64,000 bases of DNA from assembly GCF_000276665.1 (NCBI RefSeq), contig NW_004955417.1, forward strand, positions 13,683,420 to 13,747,419, given 5' to 3'. A model generated the notes under the pieces. That model did no database searches. It was not told where the DNA came from and saw only the letters and a program-made list of their open reading frames with translations. Position numbers and translations under genes: made by a program. Positions 21,637 to 32,424 of this stretch are shown piece by piece (the stretch's first letter is position 1; every line of letters begins with the position of its first letter). Origin of the DNA: Chinchilla lanigera (taxonomy: Eukaryota > Chordata > Mammalia > Rodentia > Chinchillidae).

Positions 21637-23237
21637 CTTTCACTGATGAACTCAGATTAGAAAGTCACCATTAGTAGTTTGTTGTGTCTCCTTCCCCATG
21701 GAAATATCTGTTTCCAACTTCTTGTTCATGGAGTGCTGCTCAGCCGGAAGGAGGCCTGTGAGCCACTGGAGGACATGGATCTCAAGACCATAATGCAGAG
21801 CGAAACAGATCAGACACAGAAGATTCAATCCAAGAGACCCAAATGCAAATAATTTGAAGAACAAAATGGAAGAGAGGTGGTAGGAAAGAGGCAGGCGGAC
21901 TCTGTGGGGAAGGGGGAGGAGGGAGGCCGGGGTGGGGAGCAGGAGTAAAGTGACCTAGAGATGATGTGTGGCATGTGCTGGTTCCTGCTCTAGCTCCATC
22001 CCGTTCAGAAGTCAGGGTGAATAAAGATATAGCAGTGTGGGAAGGGAAGGCTGTGATGTGTGATCATTTCCCCTGGATGAACGTAGTTATTGTGTACCAC
22101 CCACACAGTGTAAAAATCAGTGGAGAGTTAGGGGAAAAACACTTCCGGCTGATGCTTAAGAGAATGAAGTCGGCTTTGTTTTAGCGCCTTCTTGTCAACC
22201 CCGTGCTGCTTGTCCAGCGGGCAGGAACGCTGGGTGCTGTTGGGGGGAAGGAGGTAGGGCCGCCAGGAGGAAAGCCTGTGAGGGTCCCTGGAAGCCAGGC
22301 GAGTGGGCTGGTTGGTGGGTGAGGGAAGGAATGAGGGAACCCGGGTCCGAGGCGCACGGGGAGGAGAAGCCTTAGCCTTGGGAACCGGAGGGCAGTGGGC
22401 AGCCAGTTTTCTGAGTGTTGGCAAATGATTGCCTGATCATCCCAGAGTCGTAGGGAGCATTTGTGTCTCTATGCTTCTGCTATGAATTCTGGGATTTGAC
22501 GTTTATTACAAAGCAAAAGCGTGAGCCGGGCGATGATGTGTTGCCAGGGAGCTGGTGGGCTGTGTTATTAGAGGTGACCTTTCTCTGGCTGCTGCCTATG
22601 AGCATTGGAGAATGCCTGGCTGTCCTTGGAGGGCCCCGAGCCGAAGGGGGAAGGATGGGAGAGACCCAGTCCCATCCCTCCGTCCCCAGCATCATCATCC
22701 TCACCACCACTGTGCTGGCCCCTGGAGAAGCTTCTCGAGAGATGAGCAGATCTCAGGGTCAGGGGCCTCAGTGGGGAGTCTCGGAAGGTTGCCGCTGCTC
22801 CGTGGAGCTGACAGACATAGAGCTGCAGAGGTCAGAGAAGACAAGCCGTGGAGAGGCAGGAAGACCTGGCCCAGAGGGGAGGCCAGCAGTTGGACAGGTG
22901 TCCAAGGCCAGGGAAGATATGTCAGGCAGTGACAGTGTGGAGATGGCAGTACTCTCAAGTACAAGGATCTGAGGCTGGCCTGGGGAGGGAAGGCTTGCTC
23001 CCGGGGCTGCTAGCCAGACAGAGACAGTCCCAGCGAGGCGCTCCCTAGAGACAGCTACATAGGCAGCCTAATGCGAGGGCATCGGTGTGAAGGAAATCGT
23101 CAAAGATGAAGACAACAGGTGCCAGACTTAGCAGGGAGATTTAGAAGACAGCAGAGGTAAGAAAGGACCCTGGGCGTCCTCCACCAGCAACCGATTTGGG
23201 GCCTGTGTGCAGCTCAGTATGAAAGCCCTACCAAGAC

Positions 23238-23346
23238 AGAGCCTGTCTAAGTCACTAAGTTACGCAGGCTGGGTTCAAGCTTTCGACCTTCCTGTTTCAG
23301 CCACCCAGAGTGCCAGGATTACAGATGTGTGCTGTTACACCCAGCT
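23238..23346 (-). repeat. B1-like SINE remnant, antisense
   Basis: Diverged AGACAGAGCCTGTC, CAGAGTGCCAGGATTACAG and a GTTACACCCAGC end. Confidence 0.65.
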
Positions 23347-23349
23347 AAC

Positions 23350-23475
23350 AGCCTCGTTTTAACGTAATCACCTCTTGAAAGGCTTTCATCTCCAAATATA
23401 GTCACATTCTGAAATATTAGAGGTTAAGGCTTCAACATATGAATTTATAGGGGGACACAATCTGCCCATAACATT
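23350..23475 (-). mobile_element. MLT1-like LTR fragment, antisense
   Basis: GGTTAAGGCTTCAACATATGAATTTATAGGGGGACACAATCTGCCCATAACA is the reverse complement of the conserved 5' end of MLT1-type MaLR LTRs. Only this part remains. Confidence 0.65.
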
Positions 23476-24034
23476 CCTCTGGTGCTCTCAAAATTGGTAA
23501 GAAGCTTCCCATGAGCACATGGGAGGGAAGGTTTAATGAGTCTGCATGTGTGTGCCTAATACATGCTCAGCAGGTGAACTGGCTCTACCATTTCTCTCAT
23601 GGCACATTTAGTGTTTCTTACTTTATCTTCAACAAACGTTAAAATCCAAATGCTCCTCTCTAAAACGTCCTGTTTCCGCAGGCTGATTCCTCCTGAAAAC
23701 CTTGAGGTGTGAGCAGATTGTAAATCAGAAATGACCATTAAGATGGTCATTACCTTGCACCTCAGTATCGCTTACCCATGGACGCAGCCAGGTGACCTCC
23801 CATGCAGCAGAGACTGACTTCCGACCCCAGCACCCTGGCACTCTGTGATCTAGAGGCCAGTGGACACCAGGGAATGACCACGTTCTTTCCATTTGGAAAG
23901 GAGCATGTGGAAATTTCAGGCAGAAATGGCTGAGAAAGGATGTGCTGATGTAGCTGAGGGACGATAGAGGCATTCTGGAGTTACACAGAAAGGTCACCAT
24001 TACACATCTGTCCCCTAACCTTGGCCTTCCTCTC

Positions 24035-24422
24035 TCTCTTTTTTCCTGGCACTGGAGATTGAACCCAGGGGCTTCTCACTGAGCTGCAGCCCCAGTCCAT
24101 CTATTTATCTATTTTAAAATTCTAGGGCAGGGGATATAACCAAGTGGCACAAGCACCTGCCTGGCAAGTGCAAGGTCCTGAGTTCAATTCGTGATACCAA
24201 AAAAAAAAAAACCATCAGTTGCTATCATGTTGTTGTTTTAAACAGTTGCCTCTTTTTAAAATAAATTTTTATGGAAAACAAAAAAAAAAAATAAAATTCT
24301 GACACATGATCTTGCTAAGTTACCAAGTTGCCACGGCTGAGTTTAAACTTGTGAACTTGAGATCCTCCTGCCCCAGCCTCCCAGAGTGCTGGGGTTACAT
24401 GCATGTGCCACCATGCCTAGCC
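24035..24422 (-). repeat. Old composite ID/B1 SINE, antisense, split by insertion
   Basis: The left part (CCTGGCACTGGAGATTGAACCC ... TATTTTAAAATTCT) and the right part (GACACATGATCTTGCTAAG ... GGGGTTACATGCATGTGCCACCATGCC) form one B4-like antisense element separated by the insert at 24124-24291. Confidence 0.7.
24124..24291 (+). mobile_element. ID-like SINE carrying about 75 bp of 3' transduced sequence
   Basis: An ID-like copy (GGGATATAACCAAGTGGCACAAGCACC, GTCCTGAGTTCAATTCG) ends in A13 near 24212. About 65-75 bp of non-SINE sequence follows, then a second A-rich tail. TAAAATTCT flanks the whole at 24115-24123 and 24292-24300. Both segments therefore appear to have inserted together, as when transcription reads through the SINE to a downstream stop. 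Confidence 0.6.
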
Positions 24423-25099
24423 CTTTGACTTCCTTTTTACAAGTACAGTTTTACAACCAAGGAAGTTGTGCAATGAACCCAAAACATTTGGAAAAGGATG
24501 TCAGAGTTGGATGCACTAGAATTTGGCCTTAAAACACTTGGAGGTTCTGGAAATGAGCTTCTCCAATCCAGCTGCTGCATCTGTTGTCCCCAGTGACCTA
24601 GCATGAATCAGGGGGTGGCTCTCAAACCAAGGTGGGCTTTTGACACCTTCTGATTATACAGACCAGGGATCCAGTGGTACCTGAGTGAAGTTGGACCTAT
24701 GGCTGGCAGATTAATGGAAAACATAACTCAAAGAGGAGAATTCTAAAAAAAGTACCTATCCAGACCTACCTTAATTATTTTTGTTTAAAACACACAAATG
24801 TACATTTAATAACAAGTAATTTTAAGAATATACTCAAAAAAATACTAAGGTTGATTTGAATAAAAATATTTTAAAATCTTGGTTGCATCAATCATACCAA
24901 CAACATGTTGTCTATGATTTTCAGTTCTGAGTTCTTTAAACTGGAACAAGGATTTGAAGACTTTGGTAGAACAGTATCCTTGTAAATATTAATGAAAGTG
25001 AGATGATCTTTTCCACTTGTTTTATCAATGCCTCATCCTATAGTAGTTTTGGTTGGGAAATTGCCTCAAGTCTCTCCAAAACTATCAATTTAACTAATT

Positions 25100-25251
25100 A
25101 ATTTTTTTTTTTTTTTGAGACAGGGTTTCACTATGCAGTTCAGGCTGGGCTTCGACTCACTATGTAGCCCAGGCTGGCCTCAAACTCACAGCAATCCTCC
25201 TGCCTCAGCCTCCTGAGTGCTGGGATTACAGGCATGTGCCACCATACCCGG
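25100..25251 (-). repeat. B1-like SINE, antisense
   Basis: Poly(T), GAGACAGGGTTTCAC, GCTGGGATTACAGGCATGTGCCACCATACCCGG. Confidence 0.9.
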
Positions 25252-25267
25252 CTGCCCATTGATTCTT

Positions 25268-25354
25268 CTATTTTTTTTTTGGAACCAGGAATTGAACTGT
25301 GGACCTTGCACTTGCCAGGCAGGCGCTTACCCCACTGAGCTATATCCCAGGTCC
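25268..25354 (-). repeat. ID-like SINE, antisense, 16-bp duplication
   Basis: T run, GGAACCAGGAATTGAACTG, CACTGAGCTATATCCCAGG. CTGCCCATTGATTCTT is exact at 25252-25267 and 25355-25370. It landed immediately next to the B1-like SINE. Confidence 0.93.
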
Positions 25355-25756
25355 CTGCCCATTGATTCTTGAAAGATGAGAAATTAACATTTAGAAGGCT
25401 TTGGTGCTAGCTAGATACTTATATTATGACTCAACCCAGCATCCGGCTAATGTCCATGACACCAGACCCTGAGGCAGTGTCACTTGTTCCCACCCTAATG
25501 ACAAATGGTAGGTACTATTAAAACTGTTCAGGAGGTGAAGTTACAAAAAGGGTACATTAGACAGAAATTTAATGAAGCCTAGGGCAAAAGAAAAAACACA
25601 ATGCAGGCAATTACCCTTTAAAAATCTGTAGCTTTTTTCTTTGCTTCTATTTGTTATTGTGTTCAGTGTGTCATTGTCTTCTCCATGGCATAATTTTGTT
25701 TTCTTAAGAAAATTGTAGCTGTGTACTAATTTGTCCTTGTTCTTATTTACAAATTT

Positions 25757-25852
25757 TGTTGTTGTTGTTGTTGTTTTTTGTACTGGGAATCGAACTCAGG
25801 ACCTTGTGCTTGCCAGGTAGGTGCTTATGCCACTGAGCTACATCCCTGGCCC
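25757..25852 (-). repeat. ID-like SINE with (GTT)n, antisense
   Basis: (GTT)n, GTACTGGGAATCGAACTCAGG and CACTGAGCTACATCCCTGGCCCC. Confidence 0.88.
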
Positions 25853-26363
25853 CTGGTTTTCTTTTTTTATTTATTTACAAACGTTGGACATTACTACATT
25901 GAAGAGGGAAACATTTTTTAAAGGGATAAGGTTTATACATAATTCTCCCACCTTCACACAACAAGCTTTCTTATTTCTAATTTCCTGGCTCTGCCTTAGG
26001 AAAGGACATAATCACTGTGAATATACAAGCTTGGGATCTACTTTTTCTCACCAGATTTGGTTTGTTTGTCTTCCTGTTTACAGTTAGGTCATCGTGAGTA
26101 TAATGGTAGGTTTCTCTCAGATGAGAAACCCAAATGATAGCTAATGTAAAGAGCAAAATGAAAGATAGGTGACAGGACTAGGGGAGAGAGACCTTGTGAG
26201 CTGGGAAGGAGAGCTAGTGATAGACCGAGACGGGAGGGGAAAGAAGGACTGAGACGCAGTGTGTTCACATAGCGTAGTCCCAGAGTCAGCTTTAATGCCT
26301 CCCTTTCTCTTGCTTCCCTCCTCATCCACAGGAAGCCTCCCCACCCTCTGTTCCTTGTCTACC

Positions 26364-26760
26364 AGTGATGTCGTTTCCTAGGGCTACCGTGACAAAGCAC
26401 CACACACAACAGCAGTGTCACACAGCACAGGTGGATGGAGCTCTGCACTCAGGCTGCTGCGGGTCCCAGCTGCCTCTGGGGCCTGTGGAGGGGACTCCCT
26501 CCTGGCCTCACAGCACCCGGAGGTGGCCAAGATCCTCCTTTAGTGTTGTGGCCTCACAGCGCTATCACCACAGTCTCCCTGTATCCTTCGCTTTATACGG
26601 CATCAGAAATGGCAGATCAGCCCCCGTCCAGTGACCGCATCTGAAGGTGACTACCTCAGTGAAGACCCTATTTCCACCTAGGCCACAGCTACCAGGGCTT
26701 AGGACTATGCTATATGCTTTGGGAGACACAATTCAACCATGGCCTCCAGAGCACCTGTCC
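26364..26760 (-). mobile_element. MLT1-like LTR remnant, antisense
   Basis: CGTTTCCTAGGGCTACCGTGACAAAGCACC at the left, ACCCTATTTCCACCTAGGCC in the middle and GGGAGACACAATTCAACCATGGC at the right follow the reversed layout of an MLT1-type LTR. Confidence 0.55.
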
Positions 26761-26799
26761 TGCCCACATCCTGGGTGTAAGCCTGGGTGTAGCTTCCTG

Positions 26800-27020
26800 G
26801 CTGCTTTCTGCTGTCATTGCCTTCCACAGTCCATTCTCAACTCCTCTGTTTAGAATCCTCCAATGACCCAACCCACTAGGAATAGAAGCTGAAGACCTTG
26901 CTGTCACCCATGGGTCCCCTCCTGCCCCCATGGCCTCCCTGCTGGTCCTTTAGCCAACAGGCAGCATCCCTGACACCTGCTGTTTGTGCTTGCCGTTTCT
27001 TTTACCTGGGATGCTGTCTC
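26800..27020 (+). repeat. L2-like remnant
   Basis: ATCCTCCAATGACCCAACCCAC, CCTCCCTGCTGGTCC and a TTTACCTGGGATGCTGTCTCCCAG-type segment follow the L2 3' consensus order; highly diverged. Confidence 0.45.
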
Positions 27021-27021
27021 C

Positions 27022-27892
27022 CAGGTGTGCCGATACCATGCTGTTTTTATCATGTAGCTTTGTAATGTAACTTGAAATCTGACTTTGCTCTTGTTGCTCA
27101 GGACTACTTTTGCTAGCTCTTCTGGGTGTCTTCTGGTTCCATGTGAATTTTAGGATTGTTTTCGCTAGTTCTGCGAGAAATTCTGTAGGTATTTTAATTG
27201 GGATTGTATTAAATCTCTGTATCAGTTGAGAAGTACAGTCATTTTGACAACACTGGTTCTGCCTCTCCAGGAACAGGAGCTGTCTTCTCATTTTCTTTTC
27301 TTTTCTGTTTTTTTTTTGGTACTGGGAATGAAACTTAGGACCTTGCACTTGCTAGGCAGGCACTGTGCCGCTGAGCTATATCCCTGGCCCTGTCTTCTCA
27401 TTTTCTGATGCCCTCATCCATCTTTTTTTTTTTTTTTTTTTTTTTTTCAGAGAACTATAGTTTTTGTTGTAGAGGTCTTTCACTTCCTTGGCTAGGTTAA
27501 CTCCTGTGTATTCAATTTTTCTTGATGCTGCTGTGCATGGTATTGGTTTCCTCATTTCTTTCGTGGTGGGTTCATTGTTGACGTACAGGAATGCTATTGA
27601 TTTTTGTGTGTTGATTTTGTATCCTACTACTTTGCTCGATTTGGTTATGAATTCTAGAAGTCTTTAGTGGAAATTTTTGGGTCTTCCATGTAGAGGATTG
27701 TGTCATCTGCAAATAACAATAATTTGACTTTTTCCTTTCCTATACACACCCCTTTTATTTCCCTCTCTGATTGCTCTGGCTGATGTTTCAAGGACTGTGT
27801 TGAACAGGAGTGGTGATAATGGCCATCCTTGTCTTGTTCCTGATTTTAGAGGGAAAGCTTTGAGCGTCTCTCTGTTTAACATGACACTGACC
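27022..27892 (-). mobile_element. L1 ORF2 fragment, antisense, interrupted by an ID SINE
   Basis: The reverse complement encodes broken pieces of the L1 ORF2 reverse-transcriptase region: on plus, ATACCATGCTGTTTTTATCA, TGCAAATAACAATAATTTGAC and TGATAATGGCCATCCTTGTCTTGTTCC are recognisable. Frameshifts and stops make it inactive. An ID SINE at 27297-27389 interrupts it. The right edge, about 27880-27892, is only about 45 bp from exon EGF3. Confidence 0.88.
27297..27389 (-). repeat. ID-like SINE within L1, 17-bp duplication
   Basis: T-rich run, GGTACTGGGAATGAAACTTAGG, GAGCTATATCCCTGGCC. CTGTCTTCTCATTTTCT is exact at 27280-27296 and 27390-27406. Confidence 0.93.
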
Positions 27893-27934
27893 TGAATTTC
27901 TAACTGAACTCTGACTGTGTCCTGTTTTCTGCAG

Positions 27935-28057
27935 CTGTAGACTACTGCGGCTCAGAAGACCACGGGTGTGAACACACGTGTATAAATGCAGATGGCTCCT
28001 ACTCGTGCAAATGCCACGAAGGATTTACTCTAAATCCGGATAAAAAAACGTGCACAA
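27935..28057 (+). CDS. MATN2: Matrilin-2 exon, EGF-like domain 3
   Basis: A 123-bp phase 1-1 exon with acceptor CCTGTTTTCTGCAG ending at 27934 and donor GTAAGT at 28058-28063. With G from the previous exon it begins [12 protein letters not shown] and ends PDKKTCT. Six cysteines are intact, and [12 protein letters not shown] fits the beta-hydroxylation consensus. The third codon base is AT-rich compared with EGF5-EGF7, in line with its AT-rich surroundings. An old L1 ends about 45 bp upstream, so the branch point must lie in the short remaining stretch, where CTAAC and CTGAC are candidates. Confidence 0.97.
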
Positions 28058-28589
28058 GTAAGTCTCACACACATTTGCACTATTGCCATGGGAACCGTGG
28101 CCGTGGAAATCTCCCAGGCAGAGATTAGCATAGGGTTATATCCAGGAGGTCTGCTCCTTTCTCGCCCGAGTCCTCCTCTGCCAGGCCTTTCTGTGTGGTC
28201 CAAGGCTATAGCTCCTCCCTCTCCACATCACCAGCTGAGTGTCTGATAAAGGTATTTTTTGATGGAAACCACACTCAGGCATCCCTCTGAGCGTGCCAAT
28301 AACCAGACCACCTCCCTCAGCCCCACACGCCTCCTCGGTATTAGCAGAGCTTGAGGAATATTTTCAGCAAAGCTCTGTGGCTTGTGGGCTCCAGCCGTGA
28401 CCCCACAAAGCGCTAGGAAATCGCTGAGCCAGAAAGAACAGAACGTGGTTTCTTCGGGGAGGGGTAGGGCGGGGTGGACAGCCTTTTGCAGAGAACTGCT
28501 CGGTTTTTGCTGCAGCTATTTAGTTCTGTTTGACTTGTGCTCCCCAAATCAGAACATAAAATCTACAAAGTAGAGGTGATCGGTAGTTT

Positions 28590-28753
28590 TTTTTTTTTTT
28601 TTTCTCTCTGTCTTTTTGAGACAGGGTCTCGCTATGCAGTTCAGGCTGGCCTTGAGCTCACTTGGTAGCCCAGGCTGGCCTCAAACTTGCAATGATCCTC
28701 CTGCCTCAGCCTCCCGAGTGCTGGGGTTGCAGGTGTGTGCCACCATGCCCGGC
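28590..28753 (-). repeat. B1-like SINE, antisense
   Basis: T run, TTTTTGAGACAGGGTCTCGC, GCTGGGGTTGCAGGTGTGTGCCACCATGCCCGG. Confidence 0.9.
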
Positions 28754-29379
28754 TTTGATAGTTTTACAAAAGGATTCTAACAGAGTTCTTTAAATGTGGA
28801 GTGTGTGCTGACACCTTAGGCGTCCTGTGTGCGTGATGTTCAGCTGTGTGGAGAGTCACTTAGAGAAGTTTATGTCCCAGTTGTCAGGCCCAGCATTTTT
28901 AAAAGTCAAAGTTTAATAGCAGGATAAAATGGAAACCGAGCTTTTTGAATGGGAAGGGGAAGGGGGTTTGAAAAGAGGGAATGAGAATTGAAAAAAAAGA
29001 AAAAAAGAGGAACAAAGATATATCATATACAGATACAAATTCCCTATAATGAATGTGGTCATTATGGATACTTAAATTTTAAAAGAAGGTAAGGCATCTC
29101 TGAAACATGTTACAGTGAGCAGATAGGATTTTAATTTGTAAAAAAACTCATGTACCTTCCGCTTTTCTAAAATGCATTCATTACAAAAAAACAGGTTACA
29201 CTTCCATAGTATATATATTTTTAAAAAGCATCCCCTAAAACTTCCTTAAACATAAATGTATCTCCTGTTCTTTAATCCCTTAACATCTATAGTTTATAAA
29301 CACAAGGGCTGGAGGCAGAAGGTATATTGGAGCAGGAAGGAGTATATTAAGTTAAAAACAAACAAACATACATTTCTGG

Positions 29380-29520
29380 TAAGGTATGGTGGTACACGCC
29401 TGTAATCCCAGCACTTTGGAAGCTGAGGCAGGAGGATTGCTGTGAGTGCAATATCATGAGTGCAGGGCCAGCCTGAGCTACATGGAGAGACTCTGTCTCA
29501 AAAAACAAAACTGAACAACA
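29380..29520 (+). repeat. B1-like SINE
   Basis: AGGTATGGTGGTACACGCCTGTAATCCC through GAGAGACTCTGTCTCAAAAAAC. Confidence 0.87.
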
Positions 29521-29929
29521 ACTACAAAACATATATTTTTGGAGCCCCACCTGTGAGCCAACAGGAATGAATGAAAGTCTTTGGTGGAGGGGTAAATACC
29601 TTGGCTGGGTCTTGAAGGTAAAATTGTCAATCAGCAGGCAAAGGAGGGCAAGAGGGAGCCCCAGAGAAGGAAAGATGTGCCACGCTATGAGCCAGATGCA
29701 GTCTGGCGCTCCGTGCCCAGGGTGTGGCTGGCGCACAGCTGTTCACTTGCTATGTGGATGAGAGTGGTGAATGAGTGGCTGGGACGCTCGTGCCATCTCC
29801 CTCCCTCTGGACAGTCTGATCCATGGAGCACGGGCCCTGGCCTGGCAGGGATGGGGGTGCCAGGTTGGTGGGTCAGTGCCCCCCATCAAGGGGGCTGTGT
29901 GCTGCTGGTTCAGCTCCCAGCTCCTCTGC

Positions 29930-30090
29930 CTTGTCTGTGGGTGACCTTGGGTAAGTTATTTTATGACTCAGTTTCCTCAGCTGTAACCAGAGATGCTAAG
30001 GATGCCTACTTTGTGACATTATCTTGAAGACCAAGTGAGATATGCATAGGAAACATCTTGTAGATTGCCTGGTGCTATGTTCTTACAGAA
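29930..30090 (+). repeat. MIR-like element
   Basis: GTGACCTTGGGTAAGTTATTTTATGACTCAGTTTCCTCAGCTGTAA followed by GATGCTAAGGATGCCTAC and GTAGATTGCCTGGTGC is a good MIR core and 3' match. Confidence 0.75.
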
Positions 30091-31162
30091 GATGATGCTT
30101 ACTGACTTGTAAGACTTTTAATATTTCTGAGCATAAGTTTAGAGGTGCATGAAACAGCACAAGACTTCCATTAGGAGATGAGGGAGTGCGAGTCACAGCC
30201 ACAGAGCAGCTCGGTCACCATGCTGGGTGCCTGCAGCCCTGTTCCTGGAGCCACCCTGTCTCCCCACACTGGTCTCCTGTCTTCCAAATTCCACAGGAAT
30301 TCTCCATGTCCCAGGATGGTGCAGGCAGGGAGGAGGCCTGAGTGCTGGAGTCACTGCGGAAGTAGATTGCTCAGGGTGGGGCTGGGGGAGGAAGCTTGGC
30401 GTGGAGTTGGGGCATGCGGACCCAGCTGGGAGGTCTCCTCTGTGGGGCTGGGAGTCCCCAGTTCTGCTACCTTTGGGTCTTGTCAAGTTGAGACCCAGAG
30501 GCCGGTGCCCAGCACATGGGCAGAGCAGAGAGCTGGAAAGCCGGGGGTCGGAGCAGGGAGTGGCAGGGTGACCCAGGTCCTGCAAGGGCCGCCTCCCCTG
30601 CCAGGATGGTGGGTGGGCAGGAGAAGGGAGACAGAAGTAAGACAAAGGCCCACCACGAAACCAGAGACCTAGGGACTGGCAACAAGGACAGACGCAGGTG
30701 GAGGCAGAGGCGGAGGAACAAGATGGCCACCTGCTAGTGATGACCAAGGCAGCTGCGCTGCTGCTGTGCTGGTGAGAGATTTTTAAACATTTTCCCTACT
30801 TCTTATGACTCTCCAAAAAACGAAAGATGCTCAGTTCCTTGCATTTAAGCTTCCATGTCTAACCAGAAGTAAAATTGAAAGCTCGTTCATCCACTTAGCA
30901 AGTACACAGTTGTTGCCTAAATAAGGTGCAATATGCCAAGTGTGACTAATTTATGACTAGGCCAAAATGTACATAATTAGAACTTCAAGTTCCTGAATAA
31001 GTAATGTAAGTTAAGCTAGCTAAGTGTTATCAAAAAAGCATCCGCTTCTATATAAATTCCTTATGCTCAAGCAAACTGTCCAAATCAGTGTGCATATTCT
31101 GTAGGAGAAAGAATGGAAAAATCAGGTGCCATCAATCTACAAAATATTAGCAAGAGTTTTTA

Positions 31163-31763
31163 TGGTAAAATATGCACTGCATAAAATTTACCACTGTAAC
31201 CTCTCTGTGTGTAAGTACGTATGTCTGTGTGTGCGTGTTTGTGATTGAACCCAGGGCCTCACACATGCTAAGCAAGCACCCCATCCCTGAGCTCCATCCC
31301 CCAATTTTTTATTTTGTGGCAGAGTCTCACTGAGTTTCCCAGGCTGCCCTCAACCTTCGAACCTCCACCTTCTCTCTGGGCTTATGGGAATGTGCCACCG
31401 TGCCCAGGTACCGCAGCCAGCGTGAAGTGTACCGTTCAGAGCCATGAAACACGTCACACTGTTAGGTGGCTATCATGAGCATCCATCTCCAGAACTTTTT
31501 CATCACTGCAGAGGGAAGCTCTGTCCTCATTAAACAATAACCCTGGTTCCCTGATCCTCTAGCCAGTTCTGCCAGCCATTGTTCCAGTTTCTGTCTCTCT
31601 GAATTTCACTTTCTAGGTATTTTGTATGCGTAGACTCATGCAGTGTCTGTCCTTTTGTGACTGGCTTCTTTCACCTAGTGTGCCATCCTCCTGACTCATC
31701 AATTATTGCCTGGTCAGAATTCCCTTTCAAGGTCTGAATAATATTCCGTTTTGTGTATACGCC
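31163..31763 (-). repeat. L1 3' end remnant, antisense (left part)
   Basis: CAGAACTTTTTCATCACTGCAG, TTTCTAGGTATTTTGTATGCG and AAGGTCTGAATAATATTCCG are hallmarks of reversed L1 3' UTR. It is interrupted by a composite SINE near 31206-31408 and by the LTR at 31764, and it resumes at about 32183-32290. Confidence 0.7.
31206..31408 (-). repeat. Composite ID/B1 SINE, antisense, diverged
   Basis: GTGATTGAACCCAGGGCCTCACACATGC, CTGAGCTCCATCCCC, TTTGTGGCAGAGTCTCAC and GTGCCACCGTGCCC in one unit. Confidence 0.7.
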
Positions 31764-32182
31764 TGTCGGGGACTTGGGCTAGCCCCCACCCTCCTAAAAT
31801 GAGTACAACGAAGCTTAAATAAAGAGACAAGTGGTATGGTTTTTGGGGAGTCCGGGAAGGTCAGAACTCTCTGGGAGTAGAGATAAGGACTCTTCTGGGT
31901 CGCCGTATTTATTGGGTTTTCACAGATTTAGGGGTGCAGGAAGAGGAGGGCACAAGGCCCGCCAAAATGATGAGGGCCTGAAATCTTGCCAGTTAGGACA
32001 ACTGTCGGATGTCTAAGGCTGGCAGCTTTATTGCTGTGGAATAGTGTCCACAGCCCGTGTCCTTGGCTGCCTCGGCTGTGACGTTAGCTTGACTTCAGAG
32101 CGCTGTGACTGTGAGCTCTTCCAGCATGGCCAGAGGTCCCTTCACGTTCAGCAGTGTGACCTTACGAGTCTGGTCTCCGGCG
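31764..32182 (-). mobile_element. Solo LTR, probably class I/II ERV, antisense
   Basis: A 419-bp insert splits an L1 3' UTR that reads continuously without it. On plus it begins TGTCGGGGACTTGGGC, so on minus it ends in CCCCGACA; the minus strand carries an AATAAATA signal followed by a plausible R/U5. TACGCC at 31758-31763 and TATGCC at 32183-32188 look like a 6-bp target duplication with one transition. The other terminus is CG instead of CA on plus, presumably mutated. The family is unknown to me and it does not resemble the MaLR LTRs elsewhere. Confidence 0.55.
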
Positions 32183-32317
32183 TATGCCATGTTTTGTTTA
32201 TCTATGGACACTTTCACCTTTTCGCTGTTGTGAATTGTGCTGTAACTTGAGTGTACAAGTGTCTATCCATGTCCCTTCTTTGGGGCGGACACCTAGAAGT
32301 AGAAATGCCAGATCTGC

Positions 32318-32424
32318 CAGGCATGGTAGCGCACGCTTGCAACCCCAGCGCCTGGGAGGCTGAGGTAAGAGGGCTGCCACAAATTGAAGGCGGGCTGAAC
32401 TACACAGCAAGACCCTCTGTCAGA
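32318..32424 (+). repeat. B1-like SINE, short, with GAGA-rich tail
   Basis: GCCAGGCATGGTAGCGCACGC, GGGAGGCTGAGGTAAGAGG, ACACAGCAAGACCCTCTGTC, then a GAGTGA/GAGA purine run instead of poly(A). Confidence 0.8.

Larger units (their letters stand above)
20233..27934 (+). other. MATN2: Intron between EGF2 and EGF3 (7,702 bp)
   Basis: Holds ID-like SINEs at 21022, 21169, 24124, 25268, 25757 and 27297, B1-like SINEs at 23238 and 25100, MLT1-like LTR pieces near 23350 and 26364, an L2 remnant near 26800 and an antisense L1 ending just before exon EGF3. A 66-bp hairpin lies at 21571-21636. I recognise no gene or repeat in 20240-21010, 21640-23230, 23480-24020, 24430-25090, 25380-25750 and 25860-26360. 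The segment 21640-22100 has a repeat-like feel but no family I can name. Confidence 0.85.

Noticed and set aside
27022..27892. L1 ORF2 as an active coding region
   Set aside because: Frameshifts, stops, truncation and a SINE inside.
30178..30747. Overlapping frames of 114-184 codons near 30.2-30.7 kb as an intronic gene
   Set aside because: Present on both strands, with low-complexity Gly/Arg/Pro content and no domain or start context.
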